Shown: positions 1 through 8,212 of the stretch, piece by piece
Layout of the letters: every line of letters starts with the position of its first letter
Position numbering within the stretch: the stretch's first letter is position 1
The notes under the pieces: generated by a model
What the model was told of the DNA's origin: nothing
Database searches by the model: none
The model's input: the letters and a program-made list of their open reading frames with translations, nothing else
Program-made: the position numbers and the translations under genes
Assembly: GCA_017619375.1 (NCBI GenBank)
Contig: JAFZSL010000002.1
Span: forward strand, 87,679 to 146,644
Direction of reading: 5' to 3'
DNA length: 58,966 nt
From: Prevotella sp.
Lineage (GTDB): Bacteria; Bacteroidota; Bacteroidia; Bacteroidales; Bacteroidaceae

Positions 1-32
1 GCGGGTCATGGGATTCCATGGCCCGCCTTTTT
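1..32 (+). terminator. Rho-independent terminator of an upstream gene
   Basis: Bases 1-11 pair with 16-26 (11 bp, one T-G wobble) around a GATT loop, followed by five T at 28-32. The gene it ends lies outside the window. Confidence 0.75.
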
Positions 33-46
33 GCTGGGGTTTATAG

Positions 47-126
47 TCTTCATAGTTTTCCTAGTTTTCCTAGTCTTCCTAGTTTTCCTAGTCTTTCTAG
101 TCTTCCTAGGGCATCCTAGGTATCCT
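47..126. repeat. Tandem 9-bp repeat, unit TAGTTTTCC
   Basis: About eight or nine imperfect copies of TAGTTTTCC / TAGTCTTCC fill the space between the terminator and the promoter of the GH98 gene. The same unit forms an independent array at 52372-52431, so it is a dispersed intergenic repeat family. Function unknown. Confidence 0.8.
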
Positions 127-172
127 TGGAAACGTTTTGAAACGAGATGAAAAGCCATTGAAACGTCCTCTC

Positions 173-203
173 TTGGGTGTCTCAAGCTTTATGCCTACCT
201 TTG
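173..203 (+). promoter_or_regulatory. Bacteroidota-type promoter for the GH98 gene
   Basis: TACCTTTG at 196-203 fits the TAnnTTTG -7 element of the Bacteroidota primary sigma factor, and TTG at 173-175 lies 20 bp upstream as the -33 element. The predicted transcript starts about 80 nt before the ATG at 291. Confidence 0.6.
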
Positions 204-290
204 CCGCCGAAAACGAGCCATTGCTCAGAACATAATCATCCTTTTTATCGAGAGGGTCACTCATAGAACAAATCATCCAAAAGCCATAAC

Positions 291-3200
291 ATGAACAACA
301 GACTACCCCGCATCCTCCTCATGCTTTTCGTGGCATGGTGGAGCGTCCAGACAACGACGGCACAGTCACGTCGTCCCATCGATTCCAAGCACCCGCTCTG
401 GCTTGTACACATCGATGTGTGGAACAAGGCCGACCCCCAGAAAATCATCGACCTCATCCCCGAAGACCTCAAGCCCTACGTTTGCATGAACCTCTCCCTT
501 TCGTGCCAATACGACACAGAGAAGAATGTTTACAAGATGCCACAAAACGCCGTGCGCACCTATAAGTCGTGGGGCACCGTATGCCAGCAGAATGGCTTGT
601 GGTTCACCTGTCAGCCCGCCAGCGGGGGACACACCCATATCCAGGACGACGACCTCGAGACTTTCGAGTATTTCTACAAACGTTATCCCAACTTCCTTGG
701 ATGGAACTATGCCGAGCAGTTCTGGGGGTTTGACGAACCCAACGACCGTAGTTCGAGTTCCCAGGCCTCCCGCATCGCACTTTTCGCCAAACTCGTCCCC
801 ATGGCCCACAAGTATGGCGGTTTCCTCACCATTTCCTTCTGTGGTAACATTTGGTCACACCCCCTCAACCCCATGGGGATGATGAAGCGCAACAAGGACT
901 TGCTCGCCGCTTGCAAAGACTACCCGGATGCCATTCTCTGGCTCTACAAATACACCACCTCCTCCTGCTTTTACAATAACGAGAGTGTCACCTTCGGTCC
1001 CTTCTTCTCCGGACTCGCCAAAAACTATGGCGTGCGCTACGACAATTGCGGATGGAATGGCGCACTCGATGCATTGCTCGGTGATGGGCATGGCAAGAAA
1101 TACCCCGTCGCCGCCGGCATCGGCACCGTGATGGAACAGACCGCCGTCAACGGTGGAACAGTGTGGGATGGACCGGAACTCATCTGGACCGAAGATTTCC
1201 AAAATCTCAACAACAGCACAGTGGAGGGCTACACCCGCCGCAACTGGGGCACCTTTCCGGGCTTCAGGAACGCTTGGATAGACATGTTCAGGAAGATCAT
1301 CGACGGCACCATATACATCCCCACCCGTGAGGAAGTGGTGGAAAAGACGAAAATCGTTGTCATCAACGACGTCAACTCTGGCAATGACGAGCAGAAATAT
1401 GCCACGTGGGGCAGTCTCTACGATGGCCTTTACAAACAGAACGACCCCTTCAACAGAGGCAACGGACAATGGATGGACAACTTCTGCTATTTCAAGAAGA
1501 CAGGACGCTATGCCGCCATCCCCCTCGTCATCGGGCTTTACGACGACGTGGCCAACGCCGTGCCGGTCAAGGTGAAGAAGTCCAACTACACCTCCAGATG
1601 GGGAACGCAGTCGAAGAAGGTTGCTGATTTCAACGAGCAATACCCAGAAGTGAGCAAGGGAGACCTCTATGTCTCGCGCATGAAAAACCAATTGGTCACC
1701 TACACGCCCTACACCTATATGAATGCGAAGAAGACCGCTACAGGCGAGGTGCCACTGCTTTACAACACTTGCGACAGCCTCAAACTCACCTTGGGAAAAC
1801 TCAGCAGTGGACTTGTCAGGGAATATGCCGACCACATCAATCTCTACCTCAACAACTACAGGAACGACACTACGGCACAGGTGCTCGACAAAATCGTGGT
1901 TACAGGAGTCACCTCGCAACCCTCATACAAGATGACAAAACGCATGCAAGCCACGGCAAGTGCTTCCGCCAACTTCGATGAGACCCAGGGCGTGTTCACC
2001 CTCGAGGTCAAGCACAACGGACCGGTGGATGTCACCGTCAATTGTTCGGGGGCTGCCTCTGACAAGAGCACCGATTTCCTCAACGATGCCGAGTTGTCCC
2101 TTGACCTGCCCAAGCAGCCAGAGGACTACAAGGGGGAAATCATCATCGAGGCAGAAGACATGGATTTCAAGAGCATCAAGAGTTGCGTCACCGACCCATA
2201 CGGATGGTATCCCAACGTCAGGGGGCATTCTGGAAACGGTTTTGCCGACATGGGCACCAACACCTCCGGCTCACTCCGTCACCGCATCAACATCAAGCAT
2301 CCGGGAGATTACAACATCGCCATACGATACACTTCCACGCAGCGTACGGGCAACCTTTCCGTCAAAGTGAACGGGACCGCTCAACCCGTGTCGTGCGTGA
2401 AGACCGCCACCAATCAATGGAGGAAGGCCATCCTCGCCGCCAACCTCGTGGAAGGAACCAATGAGTTGATCATCAACAACACCAGCGGCATCAACATGTA
2501 CATCGACCAGGTGGTCTACACCCCGGCCGACGTGGAGAGCGAGCAATTTGCAGTGACCCTCAGGCAAGCCGAGCATGCCTATGTGGTGGCCGACGTCGAC
2601 TCCGCCACAGAGGGGCAGACGGTGACTCTCACCGTGACACTCGATGAGGGATATGCCCTCCAAGGATGGAACGTGCTGCACGGAGATGTCATCATCAACG
2701 AGGACGGAACGTTCCTCATGCCCGATGACAATGTCACCATCCAGCCTGTGATTATCGACAAGAGCGCTGTCTACACCCTTGACTTCACCAACGTGCTTGC
2801 CGGAAATGTCCCGGAAGGATGGCGCATGGTGCAGGAAGACAATGCTGTGCATGAATATCCCAACAATTACGGTTCGGGGGCAAGGACTTTCTCCGGTTTC
2901 GCAGGATATCAGGGAAAGGCCCTCTACTGGCGTGTGAACAATTGTGAATATGGGCGGCAGAACGCATTCCCGCTCTTGCTTGAAGAGGGTGAATACAAAC
3001 TCACCTTCGCCATGGCAGCATGGAAGGAGAAGCCCTCTTACAAGGCTCGCATCCTCAACTCCTCCAATGCAGTGATTGCCACTACGGAGGTGCTGGCAGC
3101 CACACCCAATGCCGACGGCAACTCTGCCGCCAACCTCGCCTCTGCGACCTTGTATGAACTGCCCTTCGAGGTGGCACAGAAAGGCAACTACGTCATCAGT

Positions 3201-3407
3201 TTCCTCAACAATGGGACAGGCTTTGATGAGTTCCTCCTTCTCGAATGCCGTGTCAACATGACAGGGGCCACGGGCATCCATGAGCATGAAATCACCACCA
3301 TGCCCGCAGGCATTTACAGCATGCAGGGAGTCCGTCGCGAAAGTCTCCAGCGCGGAATCAACATCGTCGTCACGCCAGACGGGAAGACGAAGAAGATACT
3401 ATATTGA
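291..3407 (+). CDS. Secreted glycoside hydrolase family 98 protein with CBM and sorting signal
   Basis: Predicted 1038-aa exported enzyme. A signal peptide ends near residue 25. Residues about 33-330 resemble the GH98 catalytic barrel (HPLWLVHIDVWN, GWNYAEQFWGFDEP, RYDNCGW, DGPELIW); GH98 members are endo-acting galactosidases or xylanases that cut complex glycans with inversion. Glu142, Asp251 and Glu296 are candidate catalytic residues by position. A CBM6/35-like module (about 614-745, IIEAEDMDF), a small beta-rich repeat domain (about 750-825) and a second jelly-roll-like region (about 828-990) follow. The last 40 residues (AGIYSMQGVRRESLQRG...) match the short C-terminal segment common on secreted Prevotella proteins, so export by the type IX system at 30.5-36.6 kb is likely. 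The exact glycan cannot be told from sequence. Confidence 0.85.
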   Translation: MNNRLPRILLMLFVAWWSVQTTTAQSRRPIDSKHPLWLVHIDVWNKADPQKIIDLIPEDLKPYVCMNLSLSCQYDTEKNVYKMPQNAVRTYKSWGTVCQQNGLWFTCQPASGGHTHIQDDDLETFEYFYKRYPNFLGWNYAEQFWGFDEPNDRSSSSQASRIALFAKLVPMAHKYGGFLTISFCGNIWSHPLNPMGMMKRNKDLLAACKDYPDAILWLYKYTTSSCFYNNESVTFGPFFSGLAKNYGVRYDNCGWNGALDALLGDGHGKKYPVAAGIGTVMEQTAVNGGTVWDGPELIWTEDFQNLNNSTVEGYTRRNWGTFPGFRNAWIDMFRKIIDGTIYIPTREEVVEKTKIVVINDVNSGNDEQKYATWGSLYDGLYKQNDPFNRGNGQWMDNFCYFKKTGRYAAIPLVIGLYDDVANAVPVKVKKSNYTSRWGTQSKKVADFNEQYPEVSKGDLYVSRMKNQLVTYTPYTYMNAKKTATGEVPLLYNTCDSLKLTLGKLSSGLVREYADHINLYLNNYRNDTTAQVLDKIVVTGVTSQPSYKMTKRMQATASASANFDETQGVFTLEVKHNGPVDVTVNCSGAASDKSTDFLNDAELSLDLPKQPEDYKGEIIIEAEDMDFKSIKSCVTDPYGWYPNVRGHSGNGFADMGTNTSGSLRHRINIKHPGDYNIAIRYTSTQRTGNLSVKVNGTAQPVSCVKTATNQWRKAILAANLVEGTNELIINNTSGINMYIDQVVYTPADVESEQFAVTLRQAEHAYVVADVDSATEGQTVTLTVTLDEGYALQGWNVLHGDVIINEDGTFLMPDDNVTIQPVIIDKSAVYTLDFTNVLAGNVPEGWRMVQEDNAVHEYPNNYGSGARTFSGFAGYQGKALYWRVNNCEYGRQNAFPLLLEEGEYKLTFAMAAWKEKPSYKARILNSSNAVIATTEVLAATPNADGNSAANLASATLYELPFEVAQKGNYVISFLNNGTGFDEFLLLECRVNMTGATGIHEHEITTMPAGIYSMQGVRRESLQRGINIVVTPDGKTKKILY

Positions 3408-3461
3408 GATAGGAGACAGGAACATGCTTGCAGGGATGTCGTCAAGAGTCATCTTTGCAAG

Positions 3462-3491
3462 CTTGGCAGACTTCAAACGTGCAAGGTCTGC
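3462..3491. repeat. Degenerate copy of the GCAGAC...GTCTGC hairpin repeat
   Basis: GCAGAC at 3466-3471 pairs with GTCTGC at 3486-3491, next to an AAGCTTGG segment. It resembles better copies at 30458-30484 and 58643-58670. Confidence 0.5.
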
Positions 3492-3511
3492 ACTCTCCGA
3501 CTCACAACTTG

Positions 3512-3576
3512 GAAGATTGGAGATTGAAAAATGCATTTTTCAATCTCCAATCTTCATTTTTTTGTTTTTTTTTCGT
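3512..3576 (+). terminator. Terminator built on a perfect 44-bp palindrome
   Basis: Bases 3512-3533 are the exact reverse complement of 3534-3555 (22-bp arms meeting at ATG|CAT), followed by a T-rich tail to about 3576. It ends the GH98 transcript. The arms contain GATTGAAAA, so the palindrome looks like the heptamer repeat in inverted arrangement. It overlaps any upstream extension of the next reading frame, supporting the ATG at 3606. Confidence 0.75.
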
Positions 3577-3605
3577 ATTTTCGCCCCCGAAGAAACCAAA
3601 CGCAC

Positions 3606-5702
3606 ATGACAATGGACATACTCAACTATAAAAATCATCCCCAATGGATTTCCATCATCACCAGTGCCATATTGGCTGTCATCACCACGCTTATCATTGT
3701 GGTTTTCCTGCCGAAGAAAACCGAGGTCAATTACAGTTATGATTTGGGCAGGCCATGGACTCATGGCAAACTCATTGCGGAATTCAATTTCGAAATCTTC
3801 AAGTCACCACGAGCCATAGAGAAAGAGAGGGACTCATTGCTCAAGAGTTATCAGCCTTATTATCAGATGGACACCCTTGTGGTCAAGAAGGCTTTGGCTG
3901 ATTTCGAGCGTGATGTCTCAAACGACACCACCACCGTCATGGCAAAATACAGTTCCATCTTGGAGCGACGCCTCCATTTCCTTTACGAAAAGGGCATCAT
4001 GGAGGATGCCGACTACGACAAGCTCATACTCGACTCCATCAGTGCCATACATATTGTCAAAGACAAGTTCGAGTCACAAGAGGAGATGGCTGGCATCATA
4101 CCGGTGAGGGTGGCCTACAATCGCTTGTTCGACGACGAGGAACTTAAGGACCACATCGACCAACTCAACAATTCCCACCTCTTGTTTTATGTGAGAGCCA
4201 ACTTGAAAGACGATACCGAACGCAACAGCATAGCAAAGGACGAACTTCTGAAAAGTGTTGGTACCTCCATAGGGAAAATAACAAAGGATCAATTGATTAT
4301 CGACCAAGGACAGCTTGTCGATGAAGAAAAGGCAGCGCAGATAGAGTCGTTGAAGGAAGAACTCAATAAAAAAAATGAGGCCAAGGGCGGAAAAACCCGC
4401 GGGGTCGGACAGACTATCTTCGTGGGCATTTTCATCCTGCTTTTCACTTGTTACCTGCATATTTACAGGAGAAGATTCTTCGTCAAGCCTCCCAACATCA
4501 TCATGCTGTATGTGCTTATCGCCATCTTCCCCATCTGCATGTCGGAAATGGTCCAACATTCCACCGTCAGCATCTACATCCTTCCTTTTGCCATGGTGCC
4601 CGTCATCACACAGGTGTTCTTTGATTCACGAACGGCTTTCATCACGCTTGCCACATCCGTGTTCATCTCAGCCATCGCAGCCAACTACCAATATGATTTC
4701 ATCATTATCGAGATGGCAGGGGGAATGGCGGCCATCTATGCCCTCAGCGACATGTCGAAACGTTCCGAACTGATGATAGCCACCGTGGTGGCGACGCTAT
4801 GTTCCGCCCTTGTCTATTATGGCATCACGCTCTTCACCAGCAAATCCTATATCCCACAGCAATGGGGGATGTATGTCTATATTTTAATCAGCGGTGTGCT
4901 GCTGTTCCTTGCATACCCCCTTATGTACATCATAGAAAAAATGTTCAACTTCACCTCCAACATCACTCTCTTCGAACTCTCCGACACCAACCAGAAATTG
5001 CTGCGGATGCTGAGTGAAAAGGCGCCAGGCACCTTCGTCCATTCCACCACCGTGGGAAATCTCGCAGCCGAGGTGGCCAGAAGGATCAAGGCCAACGCCC
5101 TTCTTGTGAGGACCGGCGCCCTCTACCATGACATCGGGAAGATGGACAACGCAGTCTTCTTCACGGAAAACCAGGTGGGTGTCAACCCCCATGACAAACT
5201 CTCCGAAAAGGACCGTGAGAAGGAGAGCGCCCGCATCATCGTCAGCCATGTCACCAATGGCCTCAAGCTTGCAGAGAACGAAAACCTGCCTGATGTCATC
5301 ACCGATTTCATACGCACCCACCATGGTACGGGTATGGCGAAATACTTTTACATCCAATATAAGAACAAGCACCCCGAGGAGGAGGTTGACCCCAAACCTT
5401 TCTCTTATCCCGGTCCCAATCCAGAGACGCGTGAACAGGCTATTCTCATGATGGCAGACACCGTGGAGGCAGCCACCAAGTCACTGGATTTTTATAGTGA
5501 TGAGATCATCAGTAAGAAAGTCAACGAACTCATCGACGCACTTGTGAAGTCAGGGCGTTTCGAAGAGTGTCCCATCACCTTCCGCGACATCGCCATAGCA
5601 AAGCAAGTGCTCGCCGACAAACTCAAAAGCATCTATCATACACGTATCACTTATCCCAAACTCAACGAGGAGGAAAACGCTGAGAAAATAGAGGATAGAT
5701 GA
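3606..5702 (+). CDS. 7TM-HD family cyclic dinucleotide phosphodiesterase (PgpH-like)
   Basis: Predicted 698-aa membrane enzyme. A transmembrane helix at about 13-35 is followed by a large extracytoplasmic region (about 45-255), seven membrane helices (about 270-455) and a cytoplasmic HD phosphohydrolase domain carrying YHDIG (His508-Asp509) and IRTHHG. This is the order of 7TMR-HDED / 7TM / HDIG proteins; the characterised member, Listeria PgpH, hydrolyses c-di-AMP, so a role in c-di-AMP turnover is inferred. The reading frame is open upstream to 3531, but that part lies in the terminator palindrome; the ATG at 3606 (MTMDILNYKNHP) directly precedes the first helix. It stands alone between a terminator and the promoter of the next gene. 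Confidence 0.85.
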   Translation: MTMDILNYKNHPQWISIITSAILAVITTLIIVVFLPKKTEVNYSYDLGRPWTHGKLIAEFNFEIFKSPRAIEKERDSLLKSYQPYYQMDTLVVKKALADFERDVSNDTTTVMAKYSSILERRLHFLYEKGIMEDADYDKLILDSISAIHIVKDKFESQEEMAGIIPVRVAYNRLFDDEELKDHIDQLNNSHLLFYVRANLKDDTERNSIAKDELLKSVGTSIGKITKDQLIIDQGQLVDEEKAAQIESLKEELNKKNEAKGGKTRGVGQTIFVGIFILLFTCYLHIYRRRFFVKPPNIIMLYVLIAIFPICMSEMVQHSTVSIYILPFAMVPVITQVFFDSRTAFITLATSVFISAIAANYQYDFIIIEMAGGMAAIYALSDMSKRSELMIATVVATLCSALVYYGITLFTSKSYIPQQWGMYVYILISGVLLFLAYPLMYIIEKMFNFTSNITLFELSDTNQKLLRMLSEKAPGTFVHSTTVGNLAAEVARRIKANALLVRTGALYHDIGKMDNAVFFTENQVGVNPHDKLSEKDREKESARIIVSHVTNGLKLAENENLPDVITDFIRTHHGTGMAKYFYIQYKNKHPEEEVDPKPFSYPGPNPETREQAILMMADTVEAATKSLDFYSDEIISKKVNELIDALVKSGRFEECPITFRDIAIAKQVLADKLKSIYHTRITYPKLNEEENAEKIEDR

Positions 5703-5757
5703 GAGACATGGGAACGATGGGTGATATGGGAGCCATGAGAATAGAAAGATATGCACA

Positions 5758-5791
5758 TTTTTGGTTGGTTCGCATTATTTCACTATTTTTG
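5758..5791 (+). promoter_or_regulatory. Promoter for the phosphatase/ABC transporter operon
   Basis: TATTTTTG at 5784-5791 fits the -7 element, and TTTTTG ending at 5763 is placed 20 bp upstream as the -33 element. The start codon is at 5812. Confidence 0.65.
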
Positions 5792-5811
5792 CACAGCATT
5801 AAATCGGTAAG

Positions 5812-8211
5812 ATGAAACTACCTCGCATTTTTCGCTGGAAAAGTTCGATAGCAGTACGTCTGACATGGCGGGTTGTCGGCACGATGCTCTTGATATTCAC
5901 CCTTGTGTCCACCTTGGTCCTCTTGATGGTCTGGGGCATAGGGATGGCATTGCTTTCCGGTCTTTTCTGGACAGCGATGAATGTGTCGAATGAGAAAATC
6001 AACAATGCTCTCTCGGTGGTGGAGACAGCAGTGTCCAACAACACCTCTGAAGCGATAGAAAGCATCGGGGTGGCAGGTCGCAAGTATTTCGCCACGGAAC
6101 ATTTCCTGGAGTTGAATCCCAGCATCATAGGGGCCGCCCTTGCACTCAACCCTGAATACGAACCTATGAAAGGGCGGCAATTCGCCACCTATTCCTATCG
6201 TGACTCATCCGGCATCAAGAGCAAGATGCTCGATGGCAAGGAATATGACTATTTGCACAAGGAATGGTATGTGGAACCCATCGATAGCGGGAAAGGTGTT
6301 TGGTCTGAACCCTACATCGACAAGGGTGGGATGATGGTGATCACTTACTCGATGCCGTTGAAAAACCTCAAGGAACAGAAATTTGCCGTGCAGACTGCCG
6401 ACATCTCACTCGACAGGATTGCCCATATGGCTCAAGAACTTGACAGCTTGAACAATCGGGATTTCTATCCGTGGAATGACCTCAACGGGAGATTGCATAC
6501 CCGCAGTTTCATCGTCACCAAGAAAGGCACCTTTGTCGTGAACCCCGACAAGAAGACGGATTTGAAAGAGACCATTCACGACTTCTTCAAGAAAACACCT
6601 TCGCCCACCGACGACGGCATTGCCGATGAAATCCTTAGCGGGAAAAAATCCTTGGCCCTCATCCGTGATGAAACAGGCAATATGATGATGGTCTCCTATT
6701 CGCCCCTCAAACGTCAAGGTTGGTCGATGGGCATTATAGTGCCTTTGAGCGATATCTTGCAACCCGTCAACTTCTTTGCCAAGCTCTTGGGCGTCATCAT
6801 ACTCTTGGGCATCCTCGTTGTTGCCTTGGTTTGCAGCAGGGCCATCCATCGAGTCACCAAGCCGTTGTCACGGTTCGCCGACTCCGCCGATGAGATAGCC
6901 AAGGGCAACATCCAAGCCGAACTGCCTGTCATCAAGACCAAGGACGAGATGCTTCGCTTGCATGAATCTTTCGCCATGATGCAAAAGTCGCTCGTAGGAC
7001 AGATGGAGCAAATCAAGACGGTGAACGAGGAGAAGGGACGCATGGAAGGCGAGTTGCATATCGCCCGCAACATCCAGATGTCGATGATACCAAAGACGTA
7101 TCCAGCCTTCCCCGGTCGCACCGACATCGATGTCTTCGCGCAAATGACCCCAGCAAGGGAGGTCGGAGGCGATCTCTACGATTACCACATTCGCGATGAG
7201 AAGTTGTTCTTCTGCATCGGCGACGTCTCGGGCAAGGGCATCCCCGCCTCGCTCGTCATGGCAGTCACCAGGGCGTTGTTCCGCTCCTTGTCAGCCCATG
7301 AGAGCAATCCAGGCAAGATAGTCGGTGGCATCAACAACCAACTGTCGGAAGATAACGACTCCGACATGTTTGTCACCTTGTTCCTTGGTGTGCTCGACCT
7401 GCCGACAGGCCGTCTGCGCTACAGCAATGCCGGGCATAACGCCCCGATGTTGGTCGGCAAAGCCGGGATTGAGGTGCTGCCCTGTGACTCCAACTTGCCC
7501 GTGGGCATCATCAAAGGACAGAAGTTCACCACCGAGGAGATGGTTTTGGAGCCCCATACCATCATCTTCCTTTATACCGACGGCCTGACAGAGGCCGAAA
7601 ATGCCAGCCATATGCAATTCCAAGAGGAGCGGGTCTCCAAGATAGCACAAAAGGCTGAACGACATCCACAAATGCTAATAAGACAAATGATGAATGAAGT
7701 GAACCATTTTGTTGGTGATGCCGAACAGAGTGACGACCTGACCCTGCTCGCCATCGAATATGCCAAGCAGGGCGGTCAGGAACAAGCAGGGCAAATACAA
7801 CGCAGCATCACCCTCCCCAACAATGTCGATGAGGTGCCGCTTTTGGCAGAATTTGTCGAGGGGGTCTGCGAGGAAGCAGGCATCGACATGAGCACGACCA
7901 TGAGTTTGAACCTCGCCATTGAAGAGGCCGTCGTCAACGTGATGAGCTACGCATATCCCACCAATACGACGGGCAAGATCCTCATCGAAGCCATCTTCTG
8001 CAACCAACAGCTACGATTCGTCATCATCGACAACGGCAAGCCTTTCGATCCGACCTCCATGGATGAAATCGACACGACGCTGTCTGTGGAAGACCGTGAC
8101 ATCGGAGGCCTGGGCATTCATCTGGTCCGCCAGATCATGGACAGCATCAACTACGAGCGCATCGATGGCAAGAACGTCCTGACACTAACCAAGAAAATCG
8201 AATTCCAATAA
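5812..8211 (+). CDS. SpoIIE-type PP2C phosphatase fused to an RsbW-like kinase domain
   Basis: Predicted 799-aa membrane regulator. Two transmembrane helices (about 22-45 and 318-342) enclose an extracytoplasmic Cache-like sensor. A HAMP segment (about 342-395), a SpoIIE/PP2C phosphatase domain (about 430-645; REVGGDLYDY, GDVSGKGIPASL, YTDGLTEA) and a C-terminal GHKL ATPase domain (about 667-799; NLAIEEAVVNV, IIDNGKPFDP, GGLGIHLVRQ) follow. In partner-switching systems the phosphatase activates and the kinase inactivates a STAS antagonist; here both are on one chain, and a STAS protein is encoded at 12147. The ABC transporter gene starts one base after its stop, so the two are probably co-translated. 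The ligand is unknown. Confidence 0.88.
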   Translation: MKLPRIFRWKSSIAVRLTWRVVGTMLLIFTLVSTLVLLMVWGIGMALLSGLFWTAMNVSNEKINNALSVVETAVSNNTSEAIESIGVAGRKYFATEHFLELNPSIIGAALALNPEYEPMKGRQFATYSYRDSSGIKSKMLDGKEYDYLHKEWYVEPIDSGKGVWSEPYIDKGGMMVITYSMPLKNLKEQKFAVQTADISLDRIAHMAQELDSLNNRDFYPWNDLNGRLHTRSFIVTKKGTFVVNPDKKTDLKETIHDFFKKTPSPTDDGIADEILSGKKSLALIRDETGNMMMVSYSPLKRQGWSMGIIVPLSDILQPVNFFAKLLGVIILLGILVVALVCSRAIHRVTKPLSRFADSADEIAKGNIQAELPVIKTKDEMLRLHESFAMMQKSLVGQMEQIKTVNEEKGRMEGELHIARNIQMSMIPKTYPAFPGRTDIDVFAQMTPAREVGGDLYDYHIRDEKLFFCIGDVSGKGIPASLVMAVTRALFRSLSAHESNPGKIVGGINNQLSEDNDSDMFVTLFLGVLDLPTGRLRYSNAGHNAPMLVGKAGIEVLPCDSNLPVGIIKGQKFTTEEMVLEPHTIIFLYTDGLTEAENASHMQFQEERVSKIAQKAERHPQMLIRQMMNEVNHFVGDAEQSDDLTLLAIEYAKQGGQEQAGQIQRSITLPNNVDEVPLLAEFVEGVCEEAGIDMSTTMSLNLAIEEAVVNVMSYAYPTNTTGKILIEAIFCNQQLRFVIIDNGKPFDPTSMDEIDTTLSVEDRDIGGLGIHLVRQIMDSINYERIDGKNVLTLTKKIEFQ

Positions 8212-8212
8212 G

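Noticed and set aside
3531-3605. Upstream start of the 7TM-HD protein
   Set aside because: The extra codons are inside the terminator palindrome and T-rich tail.
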